Notes: generated by a model not told the origin, from the letters alone. A DNA stretch of 63,563 bases from an uncultured Clostridium sp. (GCA_947367845.1 CANBES010000008.1:1-63563); one strand, 5' to 3'; positions 51,981 through 63,170 are shown, counted from the stretch's first letter. A program made the numbers and translations.

Positions 51981-52979
51981 TTAACTACTTTCTAACAAAC
52001 ACAATGGGTCTTCTTCAAATAGTGAATTTTTCAAAGCTACTGCTGATGCCCTACATCCGCCACATATCATTTTGTAACTGCATTTTGAGCATTTTCCTTC
52101 TAACTTTTGTTTATATTTCTTTAGTTCTACAAATAGTTTATTATTATTTAAAATTTCGTCTAACGGTTTTTCTTTTATATTATCAGCAAAAGTTGGTATA
52201 TATGAGCAGGCTCCAACATTTCCTTGATAGTCTATGTAAATTATTTCATCTCCTGCTTGACATCCAGCATAAATTTTGTTTAAGTTATCATTTTTTATAT
52301 CTATTCCAAATATTTCTGGAAAAATCGGCACTAAAAGTGGGTCACCTGTTCTAAAATTAATATTTAGTCTATTACATTCTGCAATAACTTTTTTTATTGT
52401 TTCTTTATATTCTTCGTTTGAAATCAACATATCTTTGTCTGCATGCCCAGCAACTAGAACTCTTCTTATGTTGAACTCCTTTGCTCCTTTTGATGCTATC
52501 AAATTTATTACTTCTATAACATCTTTTACAGTCTCTGTTGATAGAGTATATTTTATTGCATATGGTATATTATACTCTTTTAACAAAGCAAGTGTGTCAA
52601 TTACTTTGTGAAATGTACCTTTTCTTCTACGAAAACTATCATGCGTCTCTGCCATTCCATCTAAACTAATTGATAATTTTATGTTAGGAAATTCTGATAG
52701 TTTTTTACAAACTTGTTCATCTATTAGAGTTCCATTTGTTGTTATTACTATGTCTTCAAATTTTCTAGTATATTCTAGAATTTCAAATAGGTCATCCCTC
52801 ATAAATGGCTCTCCACCAGAAAGGTTTAATTTTGTTGTACCTGTGTACCACAATTGTGCAAGCAATTCTTTTGCTTGTTTTAATGACAATTGTTTATTGT
52901 CATTTTTCTCTGATACTCTACAATGCTTGCAATTTAAGTTGCATACATTGTTTATATCCCATTGAGCAATAGTTGCCAT
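51981..52979 (-). CDS. Radical SAM/SPASM peptide-maturase-like protein
   Basis: 332 residues. Radical SAM cluster C-x3-C-x2-C in CNLNCKHC, the SAM-binding LSGGEPFMRDD, SISLDGMAETHDSFR, and a C-terminal SPASM-type cysteine set (GCQAGDEI ... GACSYI ... CSKCSYKMICGGC). Such proteins modify peptides or enzymes, for example by forming thioether or carbon-carbon links. The small Cys peptide downstream is the obvious candidate substrate. It starts five bases after the Nudix gene, so they are one transcription unit. Confidence 0.85.
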   Translation of the reverse strand: MATIAQWDINNVCNLNCKHCRVSEKNDNKQLSLKQAKELLAQLWYTGTTKLNLSGGEPFMRDDLFEILEYTRKFEDIVITTNGTLIDEQVCKKLSEFPNIKLSISLDGMAETHDSFRRRKGTFHKVIDTLALLKEYNIPYAIKYTLSTETVKDVIEVINLIASKGAKEFNIRRVLVAGHADKDMLISNEEYKETIKKVIAECNRLNINFRTGDPLLVPIFPEIFGIDIKNDNLNKIYAGCQAGDEIIYIDYQGNVGACSYIPTFADNIKEKPLDEILNNNKLFVELKKYKQKLEGKCSKCSYKMICGGCRASAVALKNSLFEEDPLCLLESS

Positions 52980-52983
52980 AATA

Positions 52984-53397
52984 TCACTCCTTATCTAAAT
53001 ATTTCATAGCAATCTCAAATGCATCTATGTGATTTTTATAGAGTTTATCATTATCTATTATAGTTTTTATTTCTTCTATTGAATACCATTTTACATCTTC
53101 TACTTCTTCTTTTTGTAACGTAAGGTTTTCTGTATTTAGATTTCTGTTCATATAATATAAGTTGAAATTACTCTCCCCTTCTTCTACTCTATAAAAAAGT
53201 TTTAGGTCTTTTTCATCTATATTTATTCCCATTTCTTCTTTCGTTTCTCTTATAATTCCTTGACTATTTGTTTCACCCTCTTGTACATGTCCACTTATAA
53301 ATCCATATTTTCCACCTTTTTGCTTGCTTCTTTTTTGTAATAACATGTCCCCTTTATCATTTCTAACAAATAGTGTTACAATATTTTTATTTCCCAT
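52984..53397 (-). CDS. Nudix hydrolase
   Basis: 137 residues with a full Nudix box, GHVQEGETNSQGIIRETKEE followed by MGI, which binds the metal and hydrolyses a nucleoside-diphosphate-linked substrate. The N terminus (NIVTLFVRNDKGDMLLQKRS) is typical of 8-oxo-dGTP or IPP isomerase-like members; the substrate is unknown. It is the first gene of the unit that includes the radical SAM protein. Confidence 0.88.
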   Translation of the reverse strand: MGNKNIVTLFVRNDKGDMLLQKRSKQKGGKYGFISGHVQEGETNSQGIIRETKEEMGINIDEKDLKLFYRVEEGESNFNLYYMNRNLNTENLTLQKEEVEDVKWYSIEEIKTIIDNDKLYKNHIDAFEIAMKYLDKE

Positions 53398-53535
53398 ATT
53401 ACCTCTTTCTATATTCGTATATTATCATTCATTAATATTATTGTCAATACTCTATTTGTATTTTTCTAATTATTACTATGATTTTTTTGAGTTCCTACTA
53501 TATTTTATGCTTGTATATTTTAAAATATTCCAAAA

Positions 53536-53599
53536 CCTGCCAATGGGGACGGACCTTTTTGGCAGATTTCTGCCATTAAGAACCGTCCCCATTGGCAGG
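53536..53599. repeat. Mirror pair of TGCC-arm hairpin repeats
   Basis: 53536-53566 and 53569-53599 face each other (CCTGCCAA ... TTGGCAGG outside), with cores GGGGACGGACC and AACCGTCCCC. Confidence 0.9.
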
Positions 53600-53604
53600 C
53601 TTAA

Positions 53605-53841
53605 TTACATCTCTAATCTATATTCAATATCTTCCATATGAGGAAACATTTCCTTAACTCTCTTCAGAGTAAGCATAAGCATCCTTGGTTGTGGATTTTT
53701 CTTACTTTCAGACAGCAATTTTTGAGTATAACAATTTTCTGCTGTCTTAAATAAAACATATCTATTTCCTACATAAGTATAATAAATTTGGTAACCATCT
53801 CTTAAATCGCACCACATTTTTTCAAAAGTATAATCTTCCAT
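53605..53841 (-). CDS. Small protein, unknown
   Basis: 78 residues, MEDYTFEKMWCDLRDGYQIY with a strand-rich YYTYVGNRYVLFKTAENCY and a C-terminal helix (RMLMLTLKRVKEMFPHME). I recognise nothing. I start it at 53841 where GGGAGAG precedes; the 23 residues of a longer reading come from the repeat at 53870. It is flanked by hairpin repeats on both sides and lies downstream of ligA. Confidence 0.55.
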   Translation of the reverse strand: MEDYTFEKMWCDLRDGYQIYYTYVGNRYVLFKTAENCYTQKLLSESKKNPQPRMLMLTLKRVKEMFPHMEDIEYRLEM

Positions 53842-53869
53842 AATCTCTCCCTTTCCTCGAAACTTTTTT

Positions 53870-53932
53870 GAAACTTTTTTGGCCTGTCCCAAAATGGACA
53901 AAATGTCCAAAAGGAAACGTCCCCAATTGTCC

Positions 53933-53934
<2 letters not shown>
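53870..53934. repeat. TGGACA-arm hairpin repeat and AAACTT fragment
   Basis: GGACAAAATGTCC and a CCTTTT...GGACA-type core with GGGGACG complement, next to half of an AAACTT-arm copy. It touches the ligA stop codon. Confidence 0.65.
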
Positions 53935-55969
<2,035 letters not shown>

Positions 55970-55993
55970 TTATTATATACAATTTGCCATAAA

Positions 55994-56021
55994 AAATAAA
56001 GGAATTTGAAAAAATTCCTTT
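55994..56021 (-). terminator. Sortase-gene terminator
   Basis: AAAGGAATT/AATTCCTTT arms 19 bases past the sortase stop, with TATTTTTTA following on the minus strand. Confidence 0.75.
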
Positions 56022-56039
56022 ACTTTATTTTTCATATTT

Positions 56040-56714
56040 TTAATCAGCTCTTGCTAATATTATTAATCTTTGTTTTCCGTTATCTGTACATGTTGATAGT
56101 GTTATCTCAGCTTTTCCAGCTGTGTCTCTTTGATAGAATGATGTATCTGTATCTGATGTTTCAAATTTGTTATATATTGTATATGTAACTTGTTTTCCAT
56201 CATTATCTGTTATATATATTTTGTCTCCTAAATTTAACTTCTTATTGTTAGAGAAGAATGCACCATTTCTGTAGTTATGTCCTACTATTACTGTATTTCC
56301 TGGTTCATTTATTCCTACTCCCCATAAAAATGCTATTGATACTTCTATTGAAGACTTTGTCATTTTTTCAAGTATTGGATATTTTAAGTTGATTTTTGGT
56401 ATTGTCATTGTTCCTAAAACTCCAAAACCTTTGTATTGTGGTCTTGTTTTTTGTGATGAAGCTGATTGATTTGTTCCACTTTGCATATTTTGTAATTCAT
56501 CCAAAATATCATTGTTTGTATTATCATCATTTTTATCTTCATCATCTTTTTTTGCTGTATCACCTTCAAAGCTATTTACAAAATCTTCTGCATCACTTGT
56601 CGTTACATATTTATGATAATAGTCATATGCTAAAAATCCTAATAACCCTAATATTGCTATAATTACAATTACTAATATAATTGTTAAAACTTTACTATAT
56701 TTACTTTCAAACAT
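56040..56714 (-). CDS. Sortase
   Basis: 224 residues: N-terminal membrane helix (about 9-33), a linker rich in Asp/Asn, then the sortase barrel with the three catalytic residues His (IVGHNYRNGAFF), Cys (TLSTCTDNG) and Arg (RLIILARAD). Sortases link surface proteins to the wall or to each other. I saw no LPxTG-type sorting signal in this window, so the target lies elsewhere. The start at 56714 has GGAGG upstream. Confidence 0.92.
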   Translation of the reverse strand: MFESKYSKVLTIILVIVIIAILGLLGFLAYDYYHKYVTTSDAEDFVNSFEGDTAKKDDEDKNDDNTNNDILDELQNMQSGTNQSASSQKTRPQYKGFGVLGTMTIPKINLKYPILEKMTKSSIEVSIAFLWGVGINEPGNTVIVGHNYRNGAFFSNNKKLNLGDKIYITDNDGKQVTYTIYNKFETSDTDTSFYQRDTAGKAEITLSTCTDNGKQRLIILARAD

Positions 56715-56791
56715 ACCTTTTACCTCCGTACTTTTCACTATACATATATTATAACACATTTTATTACAAAAATAAAGTTTTGTTTACAAAG

Positions 56792-57136
56792 TTATACTAT
56801 CTTTTCTCCAAATTGTGTACCAGCAAGTAAATGGAAGTGTAAATGCATTACTTCTTGACCTGCATCTTTTCCACAATTTACAATTACACGATATCCGCTT
56901 TCGCTTACATCTTGCTCTTTTGCAATTTTATTTATCACAGTATAAATTTTTCCAACTAAAGCTTCATCTTCTTTTTCTAACTCTACAAGTGATTTTATAT
57001 GCTTTTTAGGTATTACTAATATATGAACTGGTGCTGCTGGCGCTATATCCTTAAAAGCTAGTATTTCATCATCTTCATATACTTTAGTTGATGGGATTTC
57101 TCCTTTTATAATTTTACAAAATAAACAATCTTCCAT
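56792..57136 (-). CDS. HIT-family nucleotide-binding hydrolase
   Basis: 114 residues. The histidine triad is HLHFHLLAG, with the N-terminal CLFCKIIKGEIPSTKVYED typical of the Hint-like branch. It hydrolyses nucleoside phosphoramidates; the physiological substrate is unclear. It lies downstream of alaS behind a GGGTG-arm repeat. Confidence 0.95.
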   Translation of the reverse strand: MEDCLFCKIIKGEIPSTKVYEDDEILAFKDIAPAAPVHILVIPKKHIKSLVELEKEDEALVGKIYTVINKIAKEQDVSESGYRVIVNCGKDAGQEVMHLHFHLLAGTQFGEKIV

Positions 57137-57152
57137 ACTTTTCTCCTTTTGA

Positions 57153-57185
57153 GGGTGTTTTTAAGGTCTGTCCCCAAAAACACCC
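57153..57185. repeat. GGGTG-arm hairpin repeat
   Basis: GGGTGTTTTT/AAAAACACCC arms, matching the copy at 26374-26406. Confidence 0.85.
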
Positions 57186-57193
57186 AAAAATTC

Positions 57194-58945
57194 TTAATCT
57201 TTAATTAAAACTGCTTTTATTCTTCTTACTCCTGATGAACTAGATTCTTCTTTTTTGATTTTAAATCTACCTAGTTCTTTTGTGTTGTTTACGTGTGGTC
57301 CACCACATAATTCTTTTGATACTGTTCCTATTGAGTATACTGTTACTATGTCTGGGTATTTTTCTATAAACATACATTCAGCACCTGAGTTTATAGCGTC
57401 TTCTTTGCTCATTTCTTGTTTTGTTACAGGTAGGCCTTCTTCAATCCATTGATTTACCAAGTCTTCTACTTGTTTTTTCTCTTCGTCTGTTAGTTTATGG
57501 TCACAGTTGAAGTCAAATCTCATTCTGTCTACTGTTATGTTTGAGCCTCTTTGATGTGCGTCTTTTCCTATAACTTGTTTTAGTGCTGCGTTTAGAAGGT
57601 GTGTTGCTGTGTGGTATGCTATTGTTTCTTCTGTTTGTTCTGCTAGTCCACCTTTGAATTTTTGCTCTGAACCTGCTCTTGATTTTTCTTGGTGCTTTTT
57701 GAATAGTTCGTCAAATTCTTTTAAGTTGATTTCATATCCATTTTCTTCTGCTAACTCTTTTGTTACTTCTGGTGGGAAGCCATATGTGTCGTATAGTTTG
57801 AATACTACATCTCCTGGAATTGTTTTGGTTTCTTGTAGTTTGTTTATTGCTTTTTGGAATTCTTTTTCTCCATTTGCTAGTGTTTTTACAAATTTATCTT
57901 TTTCTTCTAACATTGTAGCTATTATTATTTCTTTGTTTTTCTCAAGTTCTGGATACATTTCCTTTAAGTTTTCTACATTGATTTCTATTAATGTTGATAG
58001 TTCGTTTAGGTCTATTTGTAACTTGTTTAGATGTCTTATCATTCTTCTTATTAGTCTTCTTAAAATGTATCCTCTATCAATATTGCTTGGTCTTCCGCCA
58101 TCTGCTATTAACATCATGCTTGAACGTAAGTGTTCTGCTATTATTCTTCTGCTTTCTATGTTATCTACTTTTTGTAGTTCTTCTAGTTTTTTCATTATTG
58201 GACTGAATAATTCTGTGTCAAATGGAGTTTCTTTTCCTTGTAATAACATTGCCATTCTTTCTAATCCTAGCCCTGTGTCTACGTTTTGCTGTTTTAATTT
58301 TCTATATCCATCTTTGTCTTTGAAATATTCCATAAATACGTTGTTCCAAATTTCAACATATTTTCCGCAGTCACATGAAGGTTGACAATCTGCTGAACAT
58401 GCTGGTTTTCCTGTATCGTAGAACATTTCTGTGTCTGGTCCACATGGTCCCTCTTCTCCTGCTATCCACCAGTTGTCGTCTTTTCCATAATAGTAGATGT
58501 GTCCGTCTAATATTCCTGCTTTTTTCCAAGCACTAGCTGCTACTTCATCTCTTGGGCAGTCTTCGTCTCCTGCAAATACTGTTACTGATAGTTTTTCTAC
58601 TGGTATTCCTAATTCTTTTGTTAAGAATTCAAAGCTCATTGCTATTGATTCTTCTTTGAAGTAGTCTCCTAGCGACCAGTTTCCTAGCATTTCAAAATAT
58701 GTTAGGTGTCTGTTGTCTCCAACTTCTTCTATATCATTTGTTCTTACGCATTTTTGGTAGTCTGTAAGACGTTTCCCTTCTGGGTGTTTTTCTCCTAATA
58801 GATATGGTACTAGTGGTTGCATTCCAGCTGTTGTAAATAACACTGAAGGGTCATTTTCTGGTATTAATGGTGCTGATGGAATTACTACATGTCCATGTTT
58901 TTTGAAGAATTCTAAGTATTTTTTTCTTATTTCTATTGCTTTCAT
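57194..58945 (-). CDS. alaS: Alanine--tRNA ligase, short form without C-Ala domain
   Basis: 583 residues against roughly 870 for common AlaRS. The class II catalytic domain (FTTAGMQPLVPYLLG, HLTYFEMLGNWSLGDYF, NVDTGLGLERMAMLLQG), the tRNA-recognition domain and the editing domain (HTATHLLNAAL, ELCGGPHVNNT) are complete. The chain ends at GVRRIKAVLIKD, where the linker to the C-Ala domain would start. I see no frameshift or CGG at the end, so the short form looks natural. Start at MKAIEIRKKYLEFF with AAAGGATTG upstream. Confidence 0.93.
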   Translation of the reverse strand: MKAIEIRKKYLEFFKKHGHVVIPSAPLIPENDPSVLFTTAGMQPLVPYLLGEKHPEGKRLTDYQKCVRTNDIEEVGDNRHLTYFEMLGNWSLGDYFKEESIAMSFEFLTKELGIPVEKLSVTVFAGDEDCPRDEVAASAWKKAGILDGHIYYYGKDDNWWIAGEEGPCGPDTEMFYDTGKPACSADCQPSCDCGKYVEIWNNVFMEYFKDKDGYRKLKQQNVDTGLGLERMAMLLQGKETPFDTELFSPIMKKLEELQKVDNIESRRIIAEHLRSSMMLIADGGRPSNIDRGYILRRLIRRMIRHLNKLQIDLNELSTLIEINVENLKEMYPELEKNKEIIIATMLEEKDKFVKTLANGEKEFQKAINKLQETKTIPGDVVFKLYDTYGFPPEVTKELAEENGYEINLKEFDELFKKHQEKSRAGSEQKFKGGLAEQTEETIAYHTATHLLNAALKQVIGKDAHQRGSNITVDRMRFDFNCDHKLTDEEKKQVEDLVNQWIEEGLPVTKQEMSKEDAINSGAECMFIEKYPDIVTVYSIGTVSKELCGGPHVNNTKELGRFKIKKEESSSSGVRRIKAVLIKD

Positions 58946-58982
58946 TTTATTTATCAATCCTTTCAATTTTGCCTACATCTTT

Positions 58983-59633
58983 TTATTCTTCTTTTTGTGT
59001 TTCTAATTCTTTTTCAAATTTAGTAGTTAAACCTACAAATGTTAACATATATACTGTAATTACCATTGGAATTGTTAATCTACCTATTGGAATTCTTGTA
59101 ATTGCGATTAAGCTGATTAGTGTTGCTTCTGCTATTACTAGTGTTAACACTGTTTTTAGAATTACATTTAATATATTTAATTTTCTATATCTTATTGCCA
59201 TATATACTAGTATTATTCCTGTCGCTATTGCAAATGGCCAAATATATGGGTTTATTAAATCTCTTCCTTTTGTGTTTGGTATTGTTACTATTTCTGTTTC
59301 TTCTTCACCTAGTTCTATTTCGTATTTTTCGTTTACTTTTTCTACTATTTTTTGTTTTTGTTCTTCTGTTATTTCTTTTGCTATTATGCTAACAGAATCT
59401 TCGTATACTTCTATTTTTTGGATCATTACTTGTTCATTTGGCATAATTTCTTTTGTTATGCTTTGTATGTCTGATATTTCAAAGTCTTTTCCTAAGTACA
59501 TTTCTAATTTTTTTGTTGTTTGGAATCTTAAATCAAAGTTAAATCCCATAAATGCTACAACTGCTATTCCTGCTATTATTATAATTGCAACAATTGACAT
59601 TATTATTTTTTGTTTTTTTGTTAAATTTTTCAT
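58983..59633 (-). CDS. secF: SecF-like protein, degenerate
   Basis: 216 residues against about 300 for ordinary SecF. One N-terminal helix, an external domain, and about four C-terminal helices. The family's HD-x-x-x-x-G stretch and the N-D-T-V-V-V-F-D-R motif, whose Asp and Arg carry protons, are absent: the corresponding end reads ITVYMLTFVGLTTKFEKE. I call it SecF-like from its position 13 bases after the SecD-like gene and its topology. Confidence 0.65.
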   Translation of the reverse strand: MKNLTKKQKIIMSIVAIIIIAGIAVVAFMGFNFDLRFQTTKKLEMYLGKDFEISDIQSITKEIMPNEQVMIQKIEVYEDSVSIIAKEITEEQKQKIVEKVNEKYEIELGEEETEIVTIPNTKGRDLINPYIWPFAIATGIILVYMAIRYRKLNILNVILKTVLTLVIAEATLISLIAITRIPIGRLTIPMVITVYMLTFVGLTTKFEKELETQKEE

Positions 59634-59646
59634 TATTTATTTCCTC

Positions 59647-61089
59647 CTATTTGTCAGCTTCTATTTTCAATAAAATATTTGTTATTATAGAGTTATAAAT
59701 AGCAATTAATGCAATTCCCCAGAACATTACCATTCCAAAGCTACCAATAGGGCTCCAGTTGATAAAACAAAATACTATTGCTAATATGCAAACTGGTATT
59801 ATTCTAATAAAGAATTCTTTGTATGTTTCTGCTATTCCTTTATTTACAGTTGTTTTAGTAAGTTTTTCTTCTTTTAATTTAGAAAGTAGTTTATTTACAA
59901 AAATATAATTTAGTACTAACACAATTGCTACTGCAAATATTCCTTCTATTGATATTACTACATTTGCGTATCTTATTAATATTAAAAGTGCTGATATTAG
60001 TCCAATATATGATATTGTTGCAAGTGCTCCTAATTTTTTATATCTTACAATTAGTACTATTAAAGCTAATACAACTACTGCTAATATTGCATATACAATG
60101 ATATCTAATTCTTGATTTGTTACATCTGATAATACATATTCATTTTCTGCTGCTTGATATTTAACAGGTAGATTTCCTGTGTCTAATACTACTGCTATAC
60201 TTGATGCTTGAGCTGCATATCCTTGTAATGTTTTTTGGTCTGATGATGCTCCACCCATTGATAATTGCATCTTTCCTGTTCTCATTGGTTCTTCAAAATT
60301 TGTTGTCATTATTTCTGTATCATCTATTTTTATTGTTACTTTTTTCTCTGTTTTTTCTTCACCATTTTCATCTGTTTCAGTTGTCTCTGTGTTTTCTGCA
60401 TTTTCTGTATCTTCTTTTGTTTCTTCTGTTTTTAAATATCTATTACTTATATCTTCTAATTTTTTTGCACCGTCTTTTGTAAATTCAATATTTAAATATA
60501 TTCTTGTTTTTGCTACCGCAGATGTTGATGTATTGTCTGCTCCTGATATTGCACTTGCTAATTTTATATCATTGTTATCCATTAAAACTTCGCCTGTTTC
60601 GCTATCTTGTATTGTGAATTTTCCAACTGTTACTAATTGACCTACTATTGTATCTGTTGCATCATTTTCTGAAATTTCTACTACTATATCTCCTGCTTGT
60701 GTATCTAATTTGATTGTGTAATTATTTACTCCCATTTTTTGAAGTCTTTTTTCTAATATTTCTTTTGCTTTTTTGTAATTTTCTTCATTTTTTACATCTT
60801 CACTATTGTTTGGAACTTCTTCCTTTGTGTATCCTTTTTCAGCCATTTGCTCTTCTGTTAAATTTTCTGTATCTTTAACTTCTTTTCCTTCTGCATCTTT
60901 TATTAATGTTGATGTCCCTGTGTCTAATTCTAATCTAACTGTTCTTGTTCCTTTTAAATCCATTGCATATTTATAGTCTTCTACTACATTTTCCATTCTA
61001 TTTTGTTTTTGTACATAAATTCCACCAAAAGCTATTGCTGTAATTAATATGATTGCTAGTGTTATTGTTAATATTTTTACCTTTTTCAT
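59647..61089 (-). CDS. secD: SecD-like protein, degenerate
   Basis: 480 residues. N-terminal helix, a P1-type external domain (ILEKRLQKMGVNNYTIKLD, VEISENDATDTIVGQLVTVGKF) with an acidic Glu/Thr insertion near 220-250, then LDTGNLPVKYQ and six helices, as in SecD. The conserved A-V-D-A-N-V-L-I-F-E-R-I segment with the proton-carrying Asp is replaced by AIVLVLNYIFVNKLLSKL. It may use another mechanism or assist protein export passively. Start at MKKVKILTIT, GGAGG upstream. Confidence 0.75.
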   Translation of the reverse strand: MKKVKILTITLAIILITAIAFGGIYVQKQNRMENVVEDYKYAMDLKGTRTVRLELDTGTSTLIKDAEGKEVKDTENLTEEQMAEKGYTKEEVPNNSEDVKNEENYKKAKEILEKRLQKMGVNNYTIKLDTQAGDIVVEISENDATDTIVGQLVTVGKFTIQDSETGEVLMDNNDIKLASAISGADNTSTSAVAKTRIYLNIEFTKDGAKKLEDISNRYLKTEETKEDTENAENTETTETDENGEEKTEKKVTIKIDDTEIMTTNFEEPMRTGKMQLSMGGASSDQKTLQGYAAQASSIAVVLDTGNLPVKYQAAENEYVLSDVTNQELDIIVYAILAVVVLALIVLIVRYKKLGALATISYIGLISALLILIRYANVVISIEGIFAVAIVLVLNYIFVNKLLSKLKEEKLTKTTVNKGIAETYKEFFIRIIPVCILAIVFCFINWSPIGSFGMVMFWGIALIAIYNSIITNILLKIEADK

Positions 61090-61102
61090 TTTATTTCCTC
61101 CA

Positions 61103-61762
61103 TTATAATAATTTTGTTCCATTGATTATTAGTTCAAACCATATTTGTAAGTATTTTGCTGCATATTTACTCATAATTGTTCTATCAATAAATATTTGAA
61201 AATAATCTAGTACTGGACATATTTGATTATCAATTGTTAAATTTAGCGTTATTTTTCTGTTTTCAGTATCTAATTTTAGCTCTGCATTTGTTACTGCATA
61301 ATTTACTTTATCATGTATATCAAATGTTGAAATATTTTGATTTCTTACTCTATCTCTATGCACATCTGACTTATCTGCCAAAATTATAGCTGCTGATATA
61401 TCACTTACCGCTGTTCCTGTTTTTTCATCATGATTTCCAATGGCCATCATTATCTGCGTTCTTTCTTCCACTGGCATTCCCATTTCTTTTAAAATATTGA
61501 ATGCAATTATTGCACCATTATGTGCGTGGTCTACCCTATTTACTGAATTGCCAATATCATGTAGATACCCCGCAATTCTCGCCAGTTCTACTGTCCTTTC
61601 TGGATATCCTAATTGTTCTAGTATATCTCCAGCTCTTTTTGACACAATTGAAATGTGCCTATGGCTATGTTCAGTATAGCCTAATCCGTCCAACTGCTGT
61701 TGCGCGCCTTGTATTAAAGCCTCAACCTCTGGATTTTTTCTTACGTCTTCTAACTTTATCAT
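61103..61762 (-). CDS. HD-domain phosphohydrolase
   Basis: 219 residues with a textbook HD site: H in HSHRHISIVSK, HD in AGYLHDIGNS, H in VDHAHNGA, H in GNHDEKT and D in ILADKSDVHR. The C-terminal part forms strands (AELKLDTENRKITLNLTID). The substrate is unknown. It directly precedes the SecD-like gene (13 bases), an association that hints at a membrane or stress role but proves nothing. Confidence 0.85.
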   Translation of the reverse strand: MIKLEDVRKNPEVEALIQGAQQQLDGLGYTEHSHRHISIVSKRAGDILEQLGYPERTVELARIAGYLHDIGNSVNRVDHAHNGAIIAFNILKEMGMPVEERTQIMMAIGNHDEKTGTAVSDISAAIILADKSDVHRDRVRNQNISTFDIHDKVNYAVTNAELKLDTENRKITLNLTIDNQICPVLDYFQIFIDRTIMSKYAAKYLQIWFELIINGTKLL

Positions 61763-61842
61763 TTTGTCCTCCTTGATATAACTTGTCCTATAAAATTTTA
61801 TATTAAAATTCCAAAAATATCAACTATTTTTGGAAATTTCTT

Positions 61843-62229
61843 TCATTTTTTGTTTACTCCGATAATTCCACCCAGTATTCCGAAAATCATTCCCACTGCT
61901 ATCATTATTATGCTTTGCATGTTTAGTCCAAATCTCCAATTTAATATGCTTGAAATTAAGTACAGAATTAATATGTATATTCCGCCTATTAATCCCCCAT
62001 TTATTATTCCATTCTTTTTTATTTTTATGCTTCCTATTGAACTTCCAAGTAGTATGCTTATTCCTGTTACTACTATTATTACTGGTGTTATTGTGTTTTC
62101 ACTTGTGTTTGTGTATGCTAATATTATTGAGAATATTAATAGCATTATGACTGTTGATATGATTGCTATTCCTATTCCTTTGAATATGCTTTTTGTTGTT
62201 TCTTCAAAATTTGTTTTGTAGTTTTCCAT
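61843..62229 (-). CDS. TIGR04086-like four-helix membrane protein
   Basis: 128 residues with four hydrophobic helices and glycine-rich turns (GISILLGSSIGSIKIKKNG, GGLIGGIYILILYLISSIL, GMIFGILGGIIGV). It resembles the TIGR04086/YrzE-type membrane proteins often found near yajC-secDF in Clostridia; the function is unknown. I start at the ATG at 62229 (GAAAGGG upstream) rather than the GTG three codons before. Confidence 0.7.
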   Translation of the reverse strand: MENYKTNFEETTKSIFKGIGIAIISTVIMLLIFSIILAYTNTSENTITPVIIVVTGISILLGSSIGSIKIKKNGIINGGLIGGIYILILYLISSILNWRFGLNMQSIIMIAVGMIFGILGGIIGVNKK

Positions 62230-62296
62230 TTTTTTCACCCTTTCTATTTCATTTATATTTTTTTAGGGTGATAATTAGAACTTATAAATGAAAATG

Positions 62297-62326
62297 CAGA
62301 GTATTCGAAATTTTTCAAATACTCTG
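62297..62326 (-). terminator. Terminator after the 62337 gene
   Basis: CAGAGTATT/AATACTCTG arms with CATTTTCATTT following on the minus strand. Confidence 0.6.
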
Positions 62327-62336
62327 TTTTTGGGTC

Positions 62337-63170
62337 TTATCTTTTAGTTTTTATATTGGCTACCATTGCGAAAATTTCATTACGAATTTTTTCATATTCT
62401 TCATCATCTTTCTTAAATTTACCTTCTTGTTCTGCTTTTCCAATTGTTTTCTTAAGATCGGCATATAAATATTCTTTTATCTCTTTTAAGTTGACGATGT
62501 ATCCAAATTCGTTCAAATGGCTTTTTTTCCATTCACTACATACTTCTTTATATGATTGTCCTATATGCCTTCCATTTCTCTCCATCTCATATTCAATCAC
62601 AAAATCCATAATTGCTTCCAGATATCTTTTTTTAGCCATACTTACTTCTTCATCTTCTGGTGGTAAAGTGTTGTAACAATGAAGTGCTGCTTCTCGCCCT
62701 TCTTGCGTTATAGGTATTCCACTTTTTTCAAAGTTCGCAAAACAATTTAGTATCATTATTTTTATTTTTTTCGCATATTTTTCTGGAAATTCAGGATTAT
62801 CACAAACTCTACACAGCTCTGGTGCTGAAGCAATCCAATTATAGTCACGTTTGCTATCTTCTAACACTTGTAGATACAATTCTTCTGCTGTTAACAGATA
62901 TTCTTCATTTACCCAGCCTATAACTTTGAACTTTGCTTCTCTAATCCGCCTTCTTGGTCTGTCAAAAATATAATCTATACTATTATCTATAAATACGAAT
63001 AATAAACCGAACAAAATAAGCATTATAATTAATATATTCATTCTCTCCACTTCTGTTGTTGTCGGTGCTATTTTTATTAGCACTGCTGCAATAATACCTG
63101 AGCTTGGTATTATTGATAATCCTTCGATACCCTTCATCACACTTCTTATTTTCATTCTTTTTTCTTCCAT
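62337..63170 (-). CDS. Membrane protein with cytoplasmic helical domain, unknown
   Basis: 277 residues: two hydrophobic segments near the N terminus (about 17-34 and 43-62), a basic patch (RPRRRIREAKFK), then a helical domain with several Cys, Trp and Glu residues (WIASAPELCRVCDNPEFPEKYAKK). I do not recognise the family. It is transcribed alone from the promoter at 63256 and has GGAGG before the start. An upstream CTCCT/AGGAG hairpin (about 63221-63233) lies in its leader. Confidence 0.6.
   Translation of the reverse strand: MEEKRMKIRSVMKGIEGLSIIPSSGIIAAVLIKIAPTTTEVERMNILIIMLILFGLLFVFIDNSIDYIFDRPRRRIREAKFKVIGWVNEEYLLTAEELYLQVLEDSKRDYNWIASAPELCRVCDNPEFPEKYAKKIKIMILNCFANFEKSGIPITQEGREAALHCYNTLPPEDEEVSMAKKRYLEAIMDFVIEYEMERNGRHIGQSYKEVCSEWKKSHLNEFGYIVNLKEIKEYLYADLKKTIGKAEQEGKFKKDDEEYEKIRNEIFAMVANIKTKR

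Noticed and set aside
57170..57200. Frameshift at the end of alaS hiding a C-Ala domain
   Set aside because: Beyond the stop lies only a hairpin repeat and the HIT gene in all frames; there is no CGG.
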